DNA of 64,000 nt from Clostridioides difficile_D. Its GTDB lineage: Bacteria; Bacillota; Clostridia; Peptostreptococcales; Peptostreptococcaceae. The stretch is from NCBI GenBank assembly GCA_945861085.1, contig OX244046.1, forward strand, positions 2,108,001 to 2,172,000, read 5' to 3'. Positions within the stretch are counted from its first letter, which is position 1. Every line of letters starts with the position of its first letter. The notes below the pieces were generated by a model that had not been told where the DNA came from, made no database searches, and saw only the letters and a list, made by a program, of their open reading frames with translations. The translations under genes and the position numbers were made by a program. Of the stretch, positions 1-8,884 are shown piece after piece.

Positions 1-97
1 GACTTACTTTAAGCTTAGTATTTGGAGTTAAATCTGAAACTATAACCTTAAGTCTTTCATCTACAAATGATTCTACATTGTATACACTTATTTTCAT
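1..97 (-). CDS. Acyl-CoA thioester hydrolase/BAAT N-terminal-like protein, partial
   Basis: Only the first 32 codons are in the window; the gene runs off the left edge. ATG at 97 follows GGAGAAATTAATT, a usable ribosome binding site. The visible residues contain VDERLKVIVSDLTPNTKL, which fits the opening beta-strand motif of the acyl-CoA thioester hydrolase/BAAT N-terminal domain (a VDE..K..VS.L.PN pattern). Members of that family transfer or hydrolyse acyl groups from CoA. The catalytic domain cannot be seen, so the call rests on the N-terminal pattern alone. Confidence 0.45.
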   Translation of the reverse strand, partial: MKISVYNVESFVDERLKVIVSDLTPNTKLKVS

Positions 98-293
98 AAT
101 TAATTTCTCCTTATAATTATTTGTACTTTATATATAAAACAATTTTATCCAATACAATATAAATAAATCATCAAATTAAGACATCATATTGACTATCTTA
201 TTATAACAACGCATTTTATATTTGTCAATATGTTGTCTTTTATATTTTTAAATTACGTTTAAGATACTCTATTTATTTAAAGTTATCCAAAAT

Positions 294-323
294 AAAAAAC
301 CACTCATTTTAAGAATGGTTTTT
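294..323 (-). terminator. Rho-independent terminator after the 405-1280 gene
   Basis: On the minus strand AAAAACCATTCTT, a short AAAATG-containing loop and GTGGTTTTTTATTTT form an A/T-flanked hairpin with a T-run. It lies about 80 bases after the stop of the 405-1280 gene. Apart from this hairpin and the promoter region of the left-hand gene, nothing else is visible between 98 and 404. Confidence 0.6.
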
Positions 324-404
324 AATATATACTATTTTATTAATAAGGATATTTTTTTATTTAAACTTACATAATAGAATATCTTTTATTTAATTATTTA
401 ATAT

Positions 405-1280
405 TTATGCATTTGCAAAAGTATATATAGCATTAACTCTTGCTACATATAAATTCTCATCACTGCATCCAATATATTTAGCATATTTTTCTATCTTTTC
501 TTTTGCATTTTCAACATCAATTTCATCGCTCTCCATTAGCTCATTTATATAAATATCCATTAGTGAGGATTTATAATCTTTTATATCATAACCCAAAAAT
601 TCAGTTAGTCTTTCAATTTCCTTACTAAAATCTCCATCTTCTTTTACTAAAAATTCGTATACATCTTCCCTATATGGATTTAAAGTTATTATTTGTTTTA
701 CAACTTTACATTCATCAGCTTTCCCAATAAAACCATCTTTATAATTATTAAATAAGGCATTAGATTTTTTTATAGATTCTTCATCAATATAAGAATGTAC
801 CTCAGTTATTCGATTTTCTATAAGGGCATCCACGACAGCATAGTGAATTTTAAAACAATCATTGTATAAATAATTGCTCATTTTTTTTACTGTTGATTCT
901 ATTTCTAAAAAACTAGCATGACCATTTTTTTTGTTTTTATTTGGTATAATAAAAGTTTTATTCAAGTTATTAAAAAGTCGCTTAAAATCTAAATATTTTT
1001 CACAATAAACACTTTTAAAGGTATCAATATCTATAGTTATAATTCCAAAACTCACTATAGTCTCAATTCCTTTCTTAAAAGATTCCTCTATATATTTTTC
1101 TCCTAAACTTAAACCTCTATCTGATATTTGCTTTAGATTTTGAAAATTATTCAAACAATCTCTCTCAAAGTTCTTAGAAATTTCTAAAGCATATAATTTA
1201 AAGATTTTCCTTATCTTATTATAATTATTTTTTGTATCATCAAATCTGATAATAGCTCCATTTACATCAAAGGTAATCAT
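405..1280 (-). CDS. Hypothetical protein, 291 aa, clostridial
   Basis: The function is not recognised. The ATG at 1280 is preceded by GGGGAGG. The protein is acidic and largely predicted helical, with no signal peptide or membrane segment. The C-terminal third holds a pattern LNPYREDVYEFLVKEDGDF followed by a LTEFLGY segment. It resembles the TPR-like pattern NPY..D.Y..L....GD....L..F that recurs in Firmicute proteins of unknown role, so a helical-repeat scaffold is possible. It is a single gene with its own terminator at about 294-323, and its neighbours give no functional hint. Confidence 0.6.
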   Translation of the reverse strand: MITFDVNGAIIRFDDTKNNYNKIRKIFKLYALEISKNFERDCLNNFQNLKQISDRGLSLGEKYIEESFKKGIETIVSFGIITIDIDTFKSVYCEKYLDFKRLFNNLNKTFIIPNKNKKNGHASFLEIESTVKKMSNYLYNDCFKIHYAVVDALIENRITEVHSYIDEESIKKSNALFNNYKDGFIGKADECKVVKQIITLNPYREDVYEFLVKEDGDFSKEIERLTEFLGYDIKDYKSSLMDIYINELMESDEIDVENAKEKIEKYAKYIGCSDENLYVARVNAIYTFANA

Positions 1281-1404
1281 TGAGTTTTAACCTCCCCATT
1301 AGTTTCATCAATAAAATAAATTTAATATAAACTTTATAATCATAATATTAAACTTATTTATACTATAATTATTAATTTGATGATAAAAGCTATTTTCCTT
1401 CTAA

Positions 1405-1447
1405 ATAAAAAATTTGTCTAAAGTTTTTAAAAAAATTAGACAAATCT
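1405..1447 (-). terminator. Terminator of the DUF554 gene
   Basis: Inverted arms ATTTGTCTAA (1412-1421) and TTAGACAAAT (1436-1445) flank an AT loop; on the minus strand the hairpin is followed by TTTTTTATTTAG. It lies just past the stop codon of the 1462-2148 gene. Confidence 0.75.
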
Positions 1448-1461
1448 TAGATTATTATTAT

Positions 1462-2148
1462 TTAAATTGCTCCAAACACTCCAAATAATATTGGTATAAA
1501 TATAGCTGGCAACAAATTTGCTACTTTTATATTTGTGAGTTTAAGTACATTTAAACCAAGACCTATAATCAATAAACTTCCAGCGGCTGTCATTTCTGTA
1601 ACTACAGGGTCACTTAAGAATCCATTTAAAAATGATGCTCCCATACATATGATACCTTCATACAAAAATACAGATATTGCAGAAAACATTACACCTATAC
1701 CTAAAGAAGCAGTAAATATAATTGAAGCTATGCCATCTATGACAGATTTTACAAATAAAGTATCATGACTCCCTGTAAGACCGCTTTCTAATGAGCCAAC
1801 TACTGCCATAGCTCCTATACAGAATAATAAACTAGATGATATAAAACCTTCTGCGATAGAATCTTTTTTATTTCCTTTAGAAAATTTACTTTGTAAAAAA
1901 GCACCTAATTTATTTACCCATTTGTCAATATCTATTAATTCTCCTATCAAAGCACCTACAGCTATAGATATTATTGTTACTAATGTATTTTTTCCTTCCA
2001 ATGCTCCTGATATACCAATATACAATACACATAAGGCAATTCCATTCATTATAGTATCACTTACTCTTTGAGGCAAGCCACCTTTAATTATAAGACCTAC
2101 TATACATCCACCTGCAATTGCTAAACTATTTGCTATTACTCCAAACAT
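1462..2148 (-). CDS. DUF554 family integral membrane protein (YdfK-like)
   Basis: A protein of 228 aa built almost entirely of hydrophobic segments, the usual length for DUF554. The family signature is visible at the start: MFGVIANSLAIAGGCIVG, then a glycine-rich helix and a cytoplasmic stretch GELIDIDKWVNKLG around residues 88-101. A pattern FCIGAMAVVGSLESGLTG lies near residues 109-126. The function of this family is not established; it is thought to be a small transporter or channel. The gene stands alone, with GGGGAG before the ATG and a terminator right after the stop. Confidence 0.8.
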   Translation of the reverse strand: MFGVIANSLAIAGGCIVGLIIKGGLPQRVSDTIMNGIALCVLYIGISGALEGKNTLVTIISIAVGALIGELIDIDKWVNKLGAFLQSKFSKGNKKDSIAEGFISSSLLFCIGAMAVVGSLESGLTGSHDTLFVKSVIDGIASIIFTASLGIGVMFSAISVFLYEGIICMGASFLNGFLSDPVVTEMTAAGSLLIIGLGLNVLKLTNIKVANLLPAIFIPILFGVFGAI

Positions 2149-2197
2149 TTTTTCTCCCCTCGATTAGCTAATTAAAATTTACTCCAGTTATAAAAAT

Positions 2198-2737
2198 TTA
2201 AACATCAATACTTTGTAGTGGATATTTTAAATATTCCAAAAATTCTTCAAAGCCTTTTCTAGATATATTTACAGTTTTAGTATTTATATTAGGATGAAAA
2301 TTTAAGTAATCTTCTTTAATTACATCCTTATCTATGTAAAGCTCCACTTTTCTTTCTGTATCATTTATCAATGAAAAAGGATTTACACTTCCAGGAAAAA
2401 GTTTAAGTACATTGTATAATCTTTCAGGTGAAGCAAATGATAATTTAGAACTTCCTATTTTATCTTTAAGCGAGTTTAAATCAACCTGTTTTTCTCCTTT
2501 AACCACAATAAGATAATATTTATTTCCTTTAGCATTTCTCAAAAATAAATTTTTACAGTGACATCCTTTTGCTATTCCATCTAAAATTACTAACTGATCT
2601 GCTGTATATACAGCTTCATGTTCTATTACATCATATTCAATATTTAATTTATCCAAAACATTATATATTTTAGTTTCATTCATTCTCACTTCATTTTCAT
2701 CTTGTTCTTTAATAATTTTATCTTTCAAACCACTCAT
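2198..2737 (-). CDS. YbaK/ProX-type aminoacyl-tRNA deacylase (prolyl-tRNA editing)
   Basis: A protein of 179 aa matching the stand-alone YbaK/EbsC editing domain, which hydrolyses mischarged tRNA (Ala- or Cys-tRNA-Pro). Visible family features are the opening helix VLDKLNIEYDVIEHEAVYT, the conserved lysine in AKGCHCKNLFLRN, KYYLIVVKGEKQVDLN, and GSVNPFSLIND before the last strands. This subgroup (PrdX/ProX) is common in clostridia that ferment proline. ATG at 2737 is supported by AAGGAG about 12 bases upstream; an internal ATG 18 codons later has a weaker site. The gene is followed by, not clearly co-transcribed with, its neighbours. Confidence 0.82.
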   Translation of the reverse strand: MSGLKDKIIKEQDENEVRMNETKIYNVLDKLNIEYDVIEHEAVYTADQLVILDGIAKGCHCKNLFLRNAKGNKYYLIVVKGEKQVDLNSLKDKIGSSKLSFASPERLYNVLKLFPGSVNPFSLINDTERKVELYIDKDVIKEDYLNFHPNINTKTVNISRKGFEEFLEYLKYPLQSIDV

Positions 2738-2792
2738 ATTATTCTTTTCTCCTTAATCACTTCTTAATCTTATACCTCTATATTATGAGATA

Positions 2793-3425
2793 TTATTCTA
2801 CTATAGCTATTGCTCTTACTGGAGCTCCATCAGCATCATTATACTTAAATGGTGCTGCTATAAATAGGAATTTTTCTGGAACATTTTCTAAATTAGTAAG
2901 ATTTTCTATGATTATTTTACCTTTCTCAAATAAAATATGATGTACTTCAAAAACTGATGTGTCATATCTATCCACTGATAACATGTCTATTCCTATACCT
3001 TTTATATTAGTATCAGCTATATAATTTGCAGCTTCTTCTGTTAATGTAGGATAGCCTACATAGTACTGCTTTTTATCCCAAAACTTTGACCAACCAGATT
3101 TAAATATTATAAAATCACTACTTTTTATTTCATCTTCATATTTTTTTAGATATTCTAATTCTATATTCTTATTTCCCTTTTCAAGCTCCAATACATAAGC
3201 TTTCCCAACAAAATTTTCTATATCTAATTTATCTAGGGTCTCACCTTTGGTATACATATGTCTTGGTGAATCCATATGAGTTCCATTGTGAGAAAATACA
3301 CTAATTAGTGTTTCTTGATAACCATTTTCTTCAATAATAGCTACTTTCTTGATATCTGGTCTATTAGGCTCTGCATATACAGGCATGTCATTATGAGTCA
3401 CATGAGTTAAATCAAAAACCTTCAT
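2793..3425 (-). CDS. Cyclase family protein (metal-dependent, kynurenine formamidase-like)
   Basis: A 210 aa member of the cyclase family (PF04199). The metal-binding motif HNGTHMDSPRH (HxGTHxDxPxH) lies around residues 46-56. Family members are Mn/Zn hydrolases of cyclic amides or formamides, such as kynurenine formamidase. Further conserved blocks are DFIIFKSGW near residue 103 and GIGIDMLSVD near residue 143. The enzyme is presumably cytosolic, since no signal peptide is seen. GGGGG lies 9-10 bases before the ATG. The substrate cannot be deduced, because no tryptophan-catabolism genes are adjacent. Confidence 0.8.
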   Translation of the reverse strand: MKVFDLTHVTHNDMPVYAEPNRPDIKKVAIIEENGYQETLISVFSHNGTHMDSPRHMYTKGETLDKLDIENFVGKAYVLELEKGNKNIELEYLKKYEDEIKSSDFIIFKSGWSKFWDKKQYYVGYPTLTEEAANYIADTNIKGIGIDMLSVDRYDTSVFEVHHILFEKGKIIIENLTNLENVPEKFLFIAAPFKYNDADGAPVRAIAIVE

Positions 3426-3511
3426 CTTTATATACCCCCTATGTTTTTATTTTCTATTATATACCTAAATTCATTTTATTTCTATCAGATTTTATTCCAT
3501 TATATACCATA

Positions 3512-4594
3512 CTAATATATATTTTTTATAAACTTCAAGGGGTTTACAGAAAAATCTTGAAAAGAATTGTCAGTAAATACAACATCTTCGCCTAAAAAAC
3601 GTTTGTATCTGCCCTCTTCTTTCTTTAAAGTAATTCTCTGTTTTTTTGAATGATTGTTAAAGACCATTATCTTAAGTGGAGATTTTTTTCTATTAGTCTG
3701 AACTCTTTTTAACATATATTTTATGTGCATATCAGCTTCTGGAAATGAATATCCACAGAATATTAAAAGGTCGGTATCTCTTAAAGTTTTTTCTGTTTCA
3801 TTCCAAACATTGCTTAAAAATATGTTGGACATATTCTTAAAATATGTTGGTGGCACTATAATAGGTTCTGTTAATTCACCACACTCTAAACATTTTGTCT
3901 CTGAACTATTTTCAATAAGTTTCATGACACCGCCTTCATGTGGTGTAAGAGTTACACTATTACAAATAGGGCAATAAAGCCAATTTAATGACCCATGTAT
4001 CTTATATAATTTTATTAAAGGTTCTTTTGGTTTTCTCCAATTTAACTCTTCTTTAAAATTTGTAAACTCCACACCATAATCAAGCATAATTGGCAAATCA
4101 TTCTTATCTCTTAAGCCAGTAACTGTATTGTCTATATGTATATCATAATTTGCACTAATAAAAGTGGTATCAAGAAGCAAATCATTTTCCAAAAGATTTT
4201 CAACCAAAAGTTTATGATATTTATTATCTGTTCTAGGTGTATTATGAATTGCTTCAGCCATTAATAGTATTAAATATTGTCTTAAAAAACGTATACTATC
4301 ACTTCTGTTATTTAGATTTTCTAGTCCAAAATTTCTAAATGCTTCTTTTCGTTGTTCTGCTAAATCTAAAAGCCCTAAAACTTCTTCAAAGGTAGGAAAA
4401 TTTGCATTATCTATATTATCTTTTAGTATATCAATTTTGAACATCTGTTTAAAGAAAATATACAACTCTCTATTCATATTGGTATTATAGTTTGTAGGAT
4501 TTAGCTTTTTAAAATATTCGCTAAACAGTTCATTTTGAATAGGTAGGTTTTCCGCTGCTGAAGCTCCTGCTCCCAAAAATATTGCTATTTTCAT
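3512..4594 (-). CDS. SIR2-like NAD-binding domain protein, stand-alone
   Basis: A 360 aa protein with a SIR2-like fold. FLGAGASAAENLP at residues 6-18 is the NAD-binding glycine motif, ISANYDIHIDN gives the N-x-D site near residue 147, and KIHGSLNW near residue 200 carries the catalytic histidine. A Cys4 zinc knuckle follows (CPIC at about 207, CLEC at about 235), and DLLIFCGYSFPEAD lies near the C-terminus. SIR2 proteins are NAD-dependent deacylases or NADases, and SIR2-like NADases are effectors in several phage-defence systems. The intact zinc site and histidine argue for a working enzyme. AGGAGG precedes the ATG. No second defence component is adjacent. Confidence 0.75.
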   Translation of the reverse strand: MKIAIFLGAGASAAENLPIQNELFSEYFKKLNPTNYNTNMNRELYIFFKQMFKIDILKDNIDNANFPTFEEVLGLLDLAEQRKEAFRNFGLENLNNRSDSIRFLRQYLILLMAEAIHNTPRTDNKYHKLLVENLLENDLLLDTTFISANYDIHIDNTVTGLRDKNDLPIMLDYGVEFTNFKEELNWRKPKEPLIKLYKIHGSLNWLYCPICNSVTLTPHEGGVMKLIENSSETKCLECGELTEPIIVPPTYFKNMSNIFLSNVWNETEKTLRDTDLLIFCGYSFPEADMHIKYMLKRVQTNRKKSPLKIMVFNNHSKKQRITLKKEEGRYKRFLGEDVVFTDNSFQDFSVNPLKFIKNIY

Positions 4595-4659
4595 ATAGTT
4601 CCTCCTAATATAAATATTACTACTATTTTTATATTCATATCATTTATTTTATGATACAA

Positions 4660-4706
4660 CAATAAAGCTGTCTCTTACTAGAAAAAATCCTATTGCAAGA
4701 CAGCCT
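4660..4706 (-). terminator. Terminator of the PepV-like gene
   Basis: Arms GCTGTCT (4667-4673) and AGACAGC (4698-4704) form a stem; on the minus strand it is followed by TTTATTGTTG. It lies about 12 bases past the stop codon at 4716. Confidence 0.6.
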
Positions 4707-4715
4707 TATATTATA

Positions 4716-6062
4716 TTAAATCTTTAATAATTCATAAATAGAAAGAGCATATATTTGAGTAGCCTTTACAATATCCTCTACTATTAAATATTCATTAGCT
4801 TGATGTTCTGTTTCTGGTTTTCCTGGGAAAATAGCTCCAAATGCAACACAATTATCTAAAGCTCTTGCATAAGTTGCTCCTCCAGATGAAAGTGGTGTTC
4901 CATCAAGACCAGTCTCTTCTTCATATACTTTTCTAAGTGTTTTAACAAGAAGTGTATCTTCTGGAACATAGATTGAATCCAAGAAATCATACTCTTCATA
5001 ATTTAAATGGTATTTATCTGTCATTTTCTTTAATGCTTTTACAAAGTCTTCTTTTTTGTATGTTACTGGTATTCTTACATCTATTCCTGCAAATTCTCTT
5101 TCATTGTCAATAGTTACTCTACCTATATTTACTGTCAGTTTGCCTGATACATCATCCTTACAATTAGGAATTATATTATTTCCATTAGCATCTTCTCCAA
5201 TAACTTCTGCTAAAAACTTAATTATATTAGAATCTATTCCTATATTATTAAGGGCTATACAAAGTCTAGCCACTGCATTTATACCAGTATCGCTTGCTGC
5301 TGAATGGACGCTTTTTCCCATTATACAAATTTTATTTCCTTCAACAGTATATTCAAAGTTTAATTTATCAAGTTCTTTTTTTAATTTTTCAGAGTATTTT
5401 CCAATATAAATTGCCTTTCCTGGAACTGCATTTAGAGCTTTTCCAACTGATAATTCTATATCACTTTTGCTATCACAAGTCAAATGAACTTGTAAAAGAC
5501 CTTTTTCTGCATTTGTTATTGGGAATCTAGAATCTGGAGTAAATCCATAGTTTGGTATTTCTTCATTATTTTCTTTATATTTATTTATACATCTCCAAAG
5601 ATTTTCTTCATCAGCACCAAAAATGAATCTTATTCTCTTATTAAAGTCTACATTTAAATCCATAAGAGCTTTTACTGCATAAATTGCTGATATTGTAGGT
5701 CCTTTATCATCTTGTGTCCCTCTTCCATACAATTTACCATCTTCTAAAACGGCTTCAAATGGAGGATAATTCCAGCTTTCCAAATCACCTTCTGGAACTA
5801 CATCAACATGACCAAGTATACCTATCATTTTTTCACCTTGTCCTATTTCTGCATATCCATAATATCCATCTTTATATACAGTCTTAAACCCTAGAGATTT
5901 ACATAAGTCTAAAATACCTCTTAAAGCTTTATCTACATTTTCACCAAATGGACAATTTTCAGTTGCTTCAGATATCACACTAGGTATTTTTACACTTTCT
6001 TGTATTGAAGAAATCATTTCATTTTGTAGAGAATTTACTTTTTCTTTAATTTGCTCTTTCAT
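4716..6062 (-). CDS. M20 family dipeptidase, PepV-like
   Basis: A 448 aa zinc peptidase of the M20/PepV family, which cleaves dipeptides in the cytosol. Metal-site motifs are visible: GHVDVVPEGDLESW near residue 84, GRGTQDDKGP near residue 112 and GADEENLWRC near residue 150 with the catalytic Glu pair. SSGGATYARAL and a final histidine in ETEHQANEY lie near the C-terminus. The frame also opens at a TTG 15 bases upstream, but GAAGGG sits 7-8 bases before the ATG at 6062, which decides the start. It is a single gene with its own terminator, and probably contributes to peptide use in an amino-acid-fermenting cell. Confidence 0.88.
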   Translation of the reverse strand: MKEQIKEKVNSLQNEMISSIQESVKIPSVISEATENCPFGENVDKALRGILDLCKSLGFKTVYKDGYYGYAEIGQGEKMIGILGHVDVVPEGDLESWNYPPFEAVLEDGKLYGRGTQDDKGPTISAIYAVKALMDLNVDFNKRIRFIFGADEENLWRCINKYKENNEEIPNYGFTPDSRFPITNAEKGLLQVHLTCDSKSDIELSVGKALNAVPGKAIYIGKYSEKLKKELDKLNFEYTVEGNKICIMGKSVHSAASDTGINAVARLCIALNNIGIDSNIIKFLAEVIGEDANGNNIIPNCKDDVSGKLTVNIGRVTIDNEREFAGIDVRIPVTYKKEDFVKALKKMTDKYHLNYEEYDFLDSIYVPEDTLLVKTLRKVYEEETGLDGTPLSSGGATYARALDNCVAFGAIFPGKPETEHQANEYLIVEDIVKATQIYALSIYELLKI

Positions 6063-6130
6063 ATTATCACCCTTCAATTTTCATCATAGTATACTAATAA
6101 ATATTTTGACCTTTTAAAAAAAATATATGC

Positions 6131-7411
6131 TTATTTTTTCAGTTTTTTTATAAATTCAATTGCTTTTAAAGTACCCATTTTTGAATGGTCAAATGTAAGT
6201 CCACCTTGGAAATAAACATTATAAGGAGGTCTTATTGGAGCATCTGCACTTAACTCTATAGAAGAACCTTGTATAAAAGCTCCTGCTGCCATTATGACTT
6301 CACTTTCATATCCAGGCATATCCCAAGGAACAGGTTTTACATAAGAATCAACTGGTGCAGCTTCTTGTATACCTTCACAAAAGCTTATTACTTCATCAGC
6401 ACTATTAAGTCTAATACATTGAATAATATCACTTCTCAAATCATCGTGTTTTGGTAATACATCATAACCTAATTTTTCAAAAGCTCTTGAACAAAAGATA
6501 GCTCCCATTACAGCTTGAGATACTATATAAGGTGCTAAGAAGAATCCTTGAAGTACATTTCTAGTAGTTCCAAAAGTAAGACCACATTCTTTTCCTATTC
6601 CAGGGGAAGTCATTCTATAAGATATAAGTTCAATTAAATCTTTTTTACCAGCTATATATCCCCCTGTTAATGCAAGTCCACCACCAGGATTTTTTATTAA
6701 AGAACCAGCCATAACATCTGCTCCAACATCAGTAGGCTCTTTAGTATCTAAAAACTCACCATAACAATTATCAACCATTACTATAGCTTCTGGTTTAACA
6801 GATTTTATTACATCTATAGCTTCTTTTATGTCACTAATTGAAAGCGATTTTCTCCAAGAATACCCTTTTGACCTTTGTATCATAACAAGTTTGGTTTTAT
6901 CATTTATTTTATTTTTAATTCCTTCTAAATCTATATTTCCATCTTCTAAAAAATCCACATCATCATATGTAACACCATACTCTTTTAATGAACCTTTTTC
7001 TTCTCTTATACCTATAACGCCTTCTAAAGTATCATATGGTCTACCAGTAACAGATAAAATTTCATCTCCTGGTCTGACTATTCCTTGTATACATAAAGTA
7101 AGTGCATGTGTCCCATTTACAATTATAGGTCTTACAAGAGCATCTTCTGTATTAAAAACTTTAGAATAAATTTCTTCTATTTTTTCACGACCAATATCAT
7201 TATATCCATATCCTGTAGTCCAGTTAAAGTGCATATCACTTAGCTTAGATTCTTGCATAGCTTTTAAAACTTTATATTGATTGTATTCTCTTATTTCTTT
7301 TATTTCTTCAAACTTATCTTTTATGTCTTCCATTATTTCTTGTGATAGTTTAAAAGTATCATCATCTATTCCATAGTAGTCTTTTAATAATTCCTTTGTC
7401 TCATTAAGCAT
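6131..7411 (-). CDS. PLP-dependent methionine gamma-lyase/aluminium-resistance family protein (YnbB-like)
   Basis: A 426 aa fold-type I PLP enzyme of the family annotated as aluminium resistance or methionine gamma-lyase (PF06838). Visible features are FNWTTGYGYNDIGREKIEE near residue 62, MVDNCYGEF near residue 213 with the PLP-contacting Asp, and SLIKNPGGGLALTGG near residue 237 with the likely Schiff-base Lys. In Bacillus and clostridia this gene often lies next to hfq, as here. The substrate is not firmly known; C-S lyase activity is suggested by the family. AGGTG precedes the ATG. Confidence 0.82.
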   Translation of the reverse strand: MLNETKELLKDYYGIDDDTFKLSQEIMEDIKDKFEEIKEIREYNQYKVLKAMQESKLSDMHFNWTTGYGYNDIGREKIEEIYSKVFNTEDALVRPIIVNGTHALTLCIQGIVRPGDEILSVTGRPYDTLEGVIGIREEKGSLKEYGVTYDDVDFLEDGNIDLEGIKNKINDKTKLVMIQRSKGYSWRKSLSISDIKEAIDVIKSVKPEAIVMVDNCYGEFLDTKEPTDVGADVMAGSLIKNPGGGLALTGGYIAGKKDLIELISYRMTSPGIGKECGLTFGTTRNVLQGFFLAPYIVSQAVMGAIFCSRAFEKLGYDVLPKHDDLRSDIIQCIRLNSADEVISFCEGIQEAAPVDSYVKPVPWDMPGYESEVIMAAGAFIQGSSIELSADAPIRPPYNVYFQGGLTFDHSKMGTLKAIEFIKKLKK

Positions 7412-7451
7412 TTTATCACCTGTCTTTTTATTATTTTATCTAAACATGTAA

Positions 7452-7508
7452 AGGAGACTATTTTACTAAAACAAATAAATTATAGTTTATAAGTTAGTAT
7501 AAGTCTCC
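7452..7508. other. Long-loop inverted repeat between hfq and ynbB-like gene
   Basis: AGGAGACT (7452-7459) is perfectly complementary to AGTCTCCT (7502-7508 plus one base), with a loop of about 42 bases containing a second weak pair TTACTA/TTAGTA. It has no clear T-run, so it could be a 5' UTR fold of the downstream gene or a weak terminator for hfq. Confidence 0.3.
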
Positions 7509-7537
7509 TCTCAATCATCTTAAATTAAATTAGTTAT

Positions 7538-7798
7538 TTATCTGTTGTTATTATTGTTGTTGTTTTGATTTTGATTTGTTAGATTAATATACTTTCCAGG
7601 TTGTATAGTCGACACAGCATGTTTATAAATCATATTTTGTTGTCTATTGTCCCCTTCTATTAATATTATATAGCTATCAAATCCTTTTACAAGCCCTTTA
7701 ACTTGCACTCCATTGACTAAATATATAGTAACAGGTATCCTTTCTTTCCTTGCATTATTTAAAAACAAATCTTGTAAATTTAAAACTGTATTTTTCAT
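7538..7798 (-). CDS. hfq: RNA-binding protein Hfq
   Basis: A protein of 86 aa. The Sm1 motif (LQDLFLNNARKERIPVTIYL, residues 8-27) and the Sm2 signature (YKHAVSTI, residues 58-65) are plain, so a ring-forming Hfq that pairs sRNAs with mRNAs is expected. The C-terminal tail after residue 70 is almost pure Asn/Gln (several Asn in a row), unlike the short tails of many Gram-positive Hfq proteins. It lies downstream of miaA on the same strand, the common miaA-hfq order. GGGAGGG precedes the ATG by about 10 bases. Confidence 0.95.
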   Translation of the reverse strand: MKNTVLNLQDLFLNNARKERIPVTIYLVNGVQVKGLVKGFDSYIILIEGDNRQQNMIYKHAVSTIQPGKYINLTNQNQNNNNNNNR

Positions 7799-7911
7799 TA
7801 GATTTGTACCCTCCCAAGATTAAATTGAACTTCTAAAATATTCCTATCTTATATTCTATATAAGTTATGATAAATTTTCAATATTAAGTTGTATACTTAA
7901 AAAATTATATA

Positions 7912-8847
7912 TTATTTTATAGAATCTTTAATATATAAGATTATTTCATTTTTTAATTTGTCTATACTTTCATATTTGTCTAAATCAAACCATTTTGCTG
8001 TTTCATATCTTTTAAACCAAGTTATCTGACGCTTTGCATACCTTCTAGAATCTCTTTTTATTATTTCAATAGCTTCTTCGTATGTATATTCTCCATCTAA
8101 ATACTTTAATATCTCTTTATAACCTATGCCTTGCATTGATATCATATCTTTTTTAAATCCCATACTTAGAAGTTTTTTTACCTCTTCAACTAATCCATTT
8201 TTAAGCATAATATCAACTCTCATATTTATTCTGTCATATAAATGTTCTCTGTCTCTATTAAGAACTATTATTATTGGTTGATATTCTTCATTAAATTTTA
8301 AATCACTTGAAAAATCATTCATTTTCTTACCGCTTAGACAAACTTCAAGAGCCCTTATGACTCTTTTAGTATTGTTTTTATGAATTCTATTAGCAGCTTC
8401 TTCATCAAGTTCTTTTAGCCTGTTGTGCATATAATCTATTCCTTTTTCAGCAAGCTGATTTTGAAGTTCTTCCCTTAATTCATTATTGGCATCAGATTTT
8501 GCAAAGTCCATATTATATATTAAAGAATTTAGATAAAGACCTGTACCTCCAGTTACTAAAACACATTTTCCCTTTTCATTTATTTCATATATATATTTTT
8601 TTGCTCTTTGTTGAAACTCTGAGACTGAAAATGGATAGTCAGGTTTAACTTCATCTATAAGGTAATGCTTTACTCCTTGCATCTCTTCCTCTGTAACTTT
8701 TGCACTTCCAACATCCATATATTTATATATTTGCATAGAATCAGCTGAAATTATCTCTGCGTTCATATCTTTTGCTAATTTTATTGATAAATCTGTCTTT
8801 CCAACAGCAGTTGGACCTGTAAGTATTATAAGTGGTATTTTTTTCAT
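7912..8847 (-). CDS. miaA: tRNA dimethylallyltransferase MiaA
   Basis: A 311 aa enzyme adding an isopentenyl group from DMAPP to A37 of tRNAs that read U-starting codons. The P-loop GPTAVGKTDLS lies near residue 10, SADSMQIYKYMDVGSAK near residue 35, GGTGLYLNSL near residue 98, and the C-terminal block RYAKRQITWFKR near residue 275. An ATG 15 bases upstream has no ribosome binding site, while AAAGGA lies well placed before 8847, so 8847 is used. The product is the substrate for MiaB, whose gene lies at 19720-21156. It is probably co-transcribed with mutSL. Confidence 0.95.
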   Translation of the reverse strand: MKKIPLIILTGPTAVGKTDLSIKLAKDMNAEIISADSMQIYKYMDVGSAKVTEEEMQGVKHYLIDEVKPDYPFSVSEFQQRAKKYIYEINEKGKCVLVTGGTGLYLNSLIYNMDFAKSDANNELREELQNQLAEKGIDYMHNRLKELDEEAANRIHKNNTKRVIRALEVCLSGKKMNDFSSDLKFNEEYQPIIIVLNRDREHLYDRINMRVDIMLKNGLVEEVKKLLSMGFKKDMISMQGIGYKEILKYLDGEYTYEEAIEIIKRDSRRYAKRQITWFKRYETAKWFDLDKYESIDKLKNEIILYIKDSIK

Positions 8848-8884
8848 AACATTCCTTTCCATATATTCTAAATGTCCAAATATT

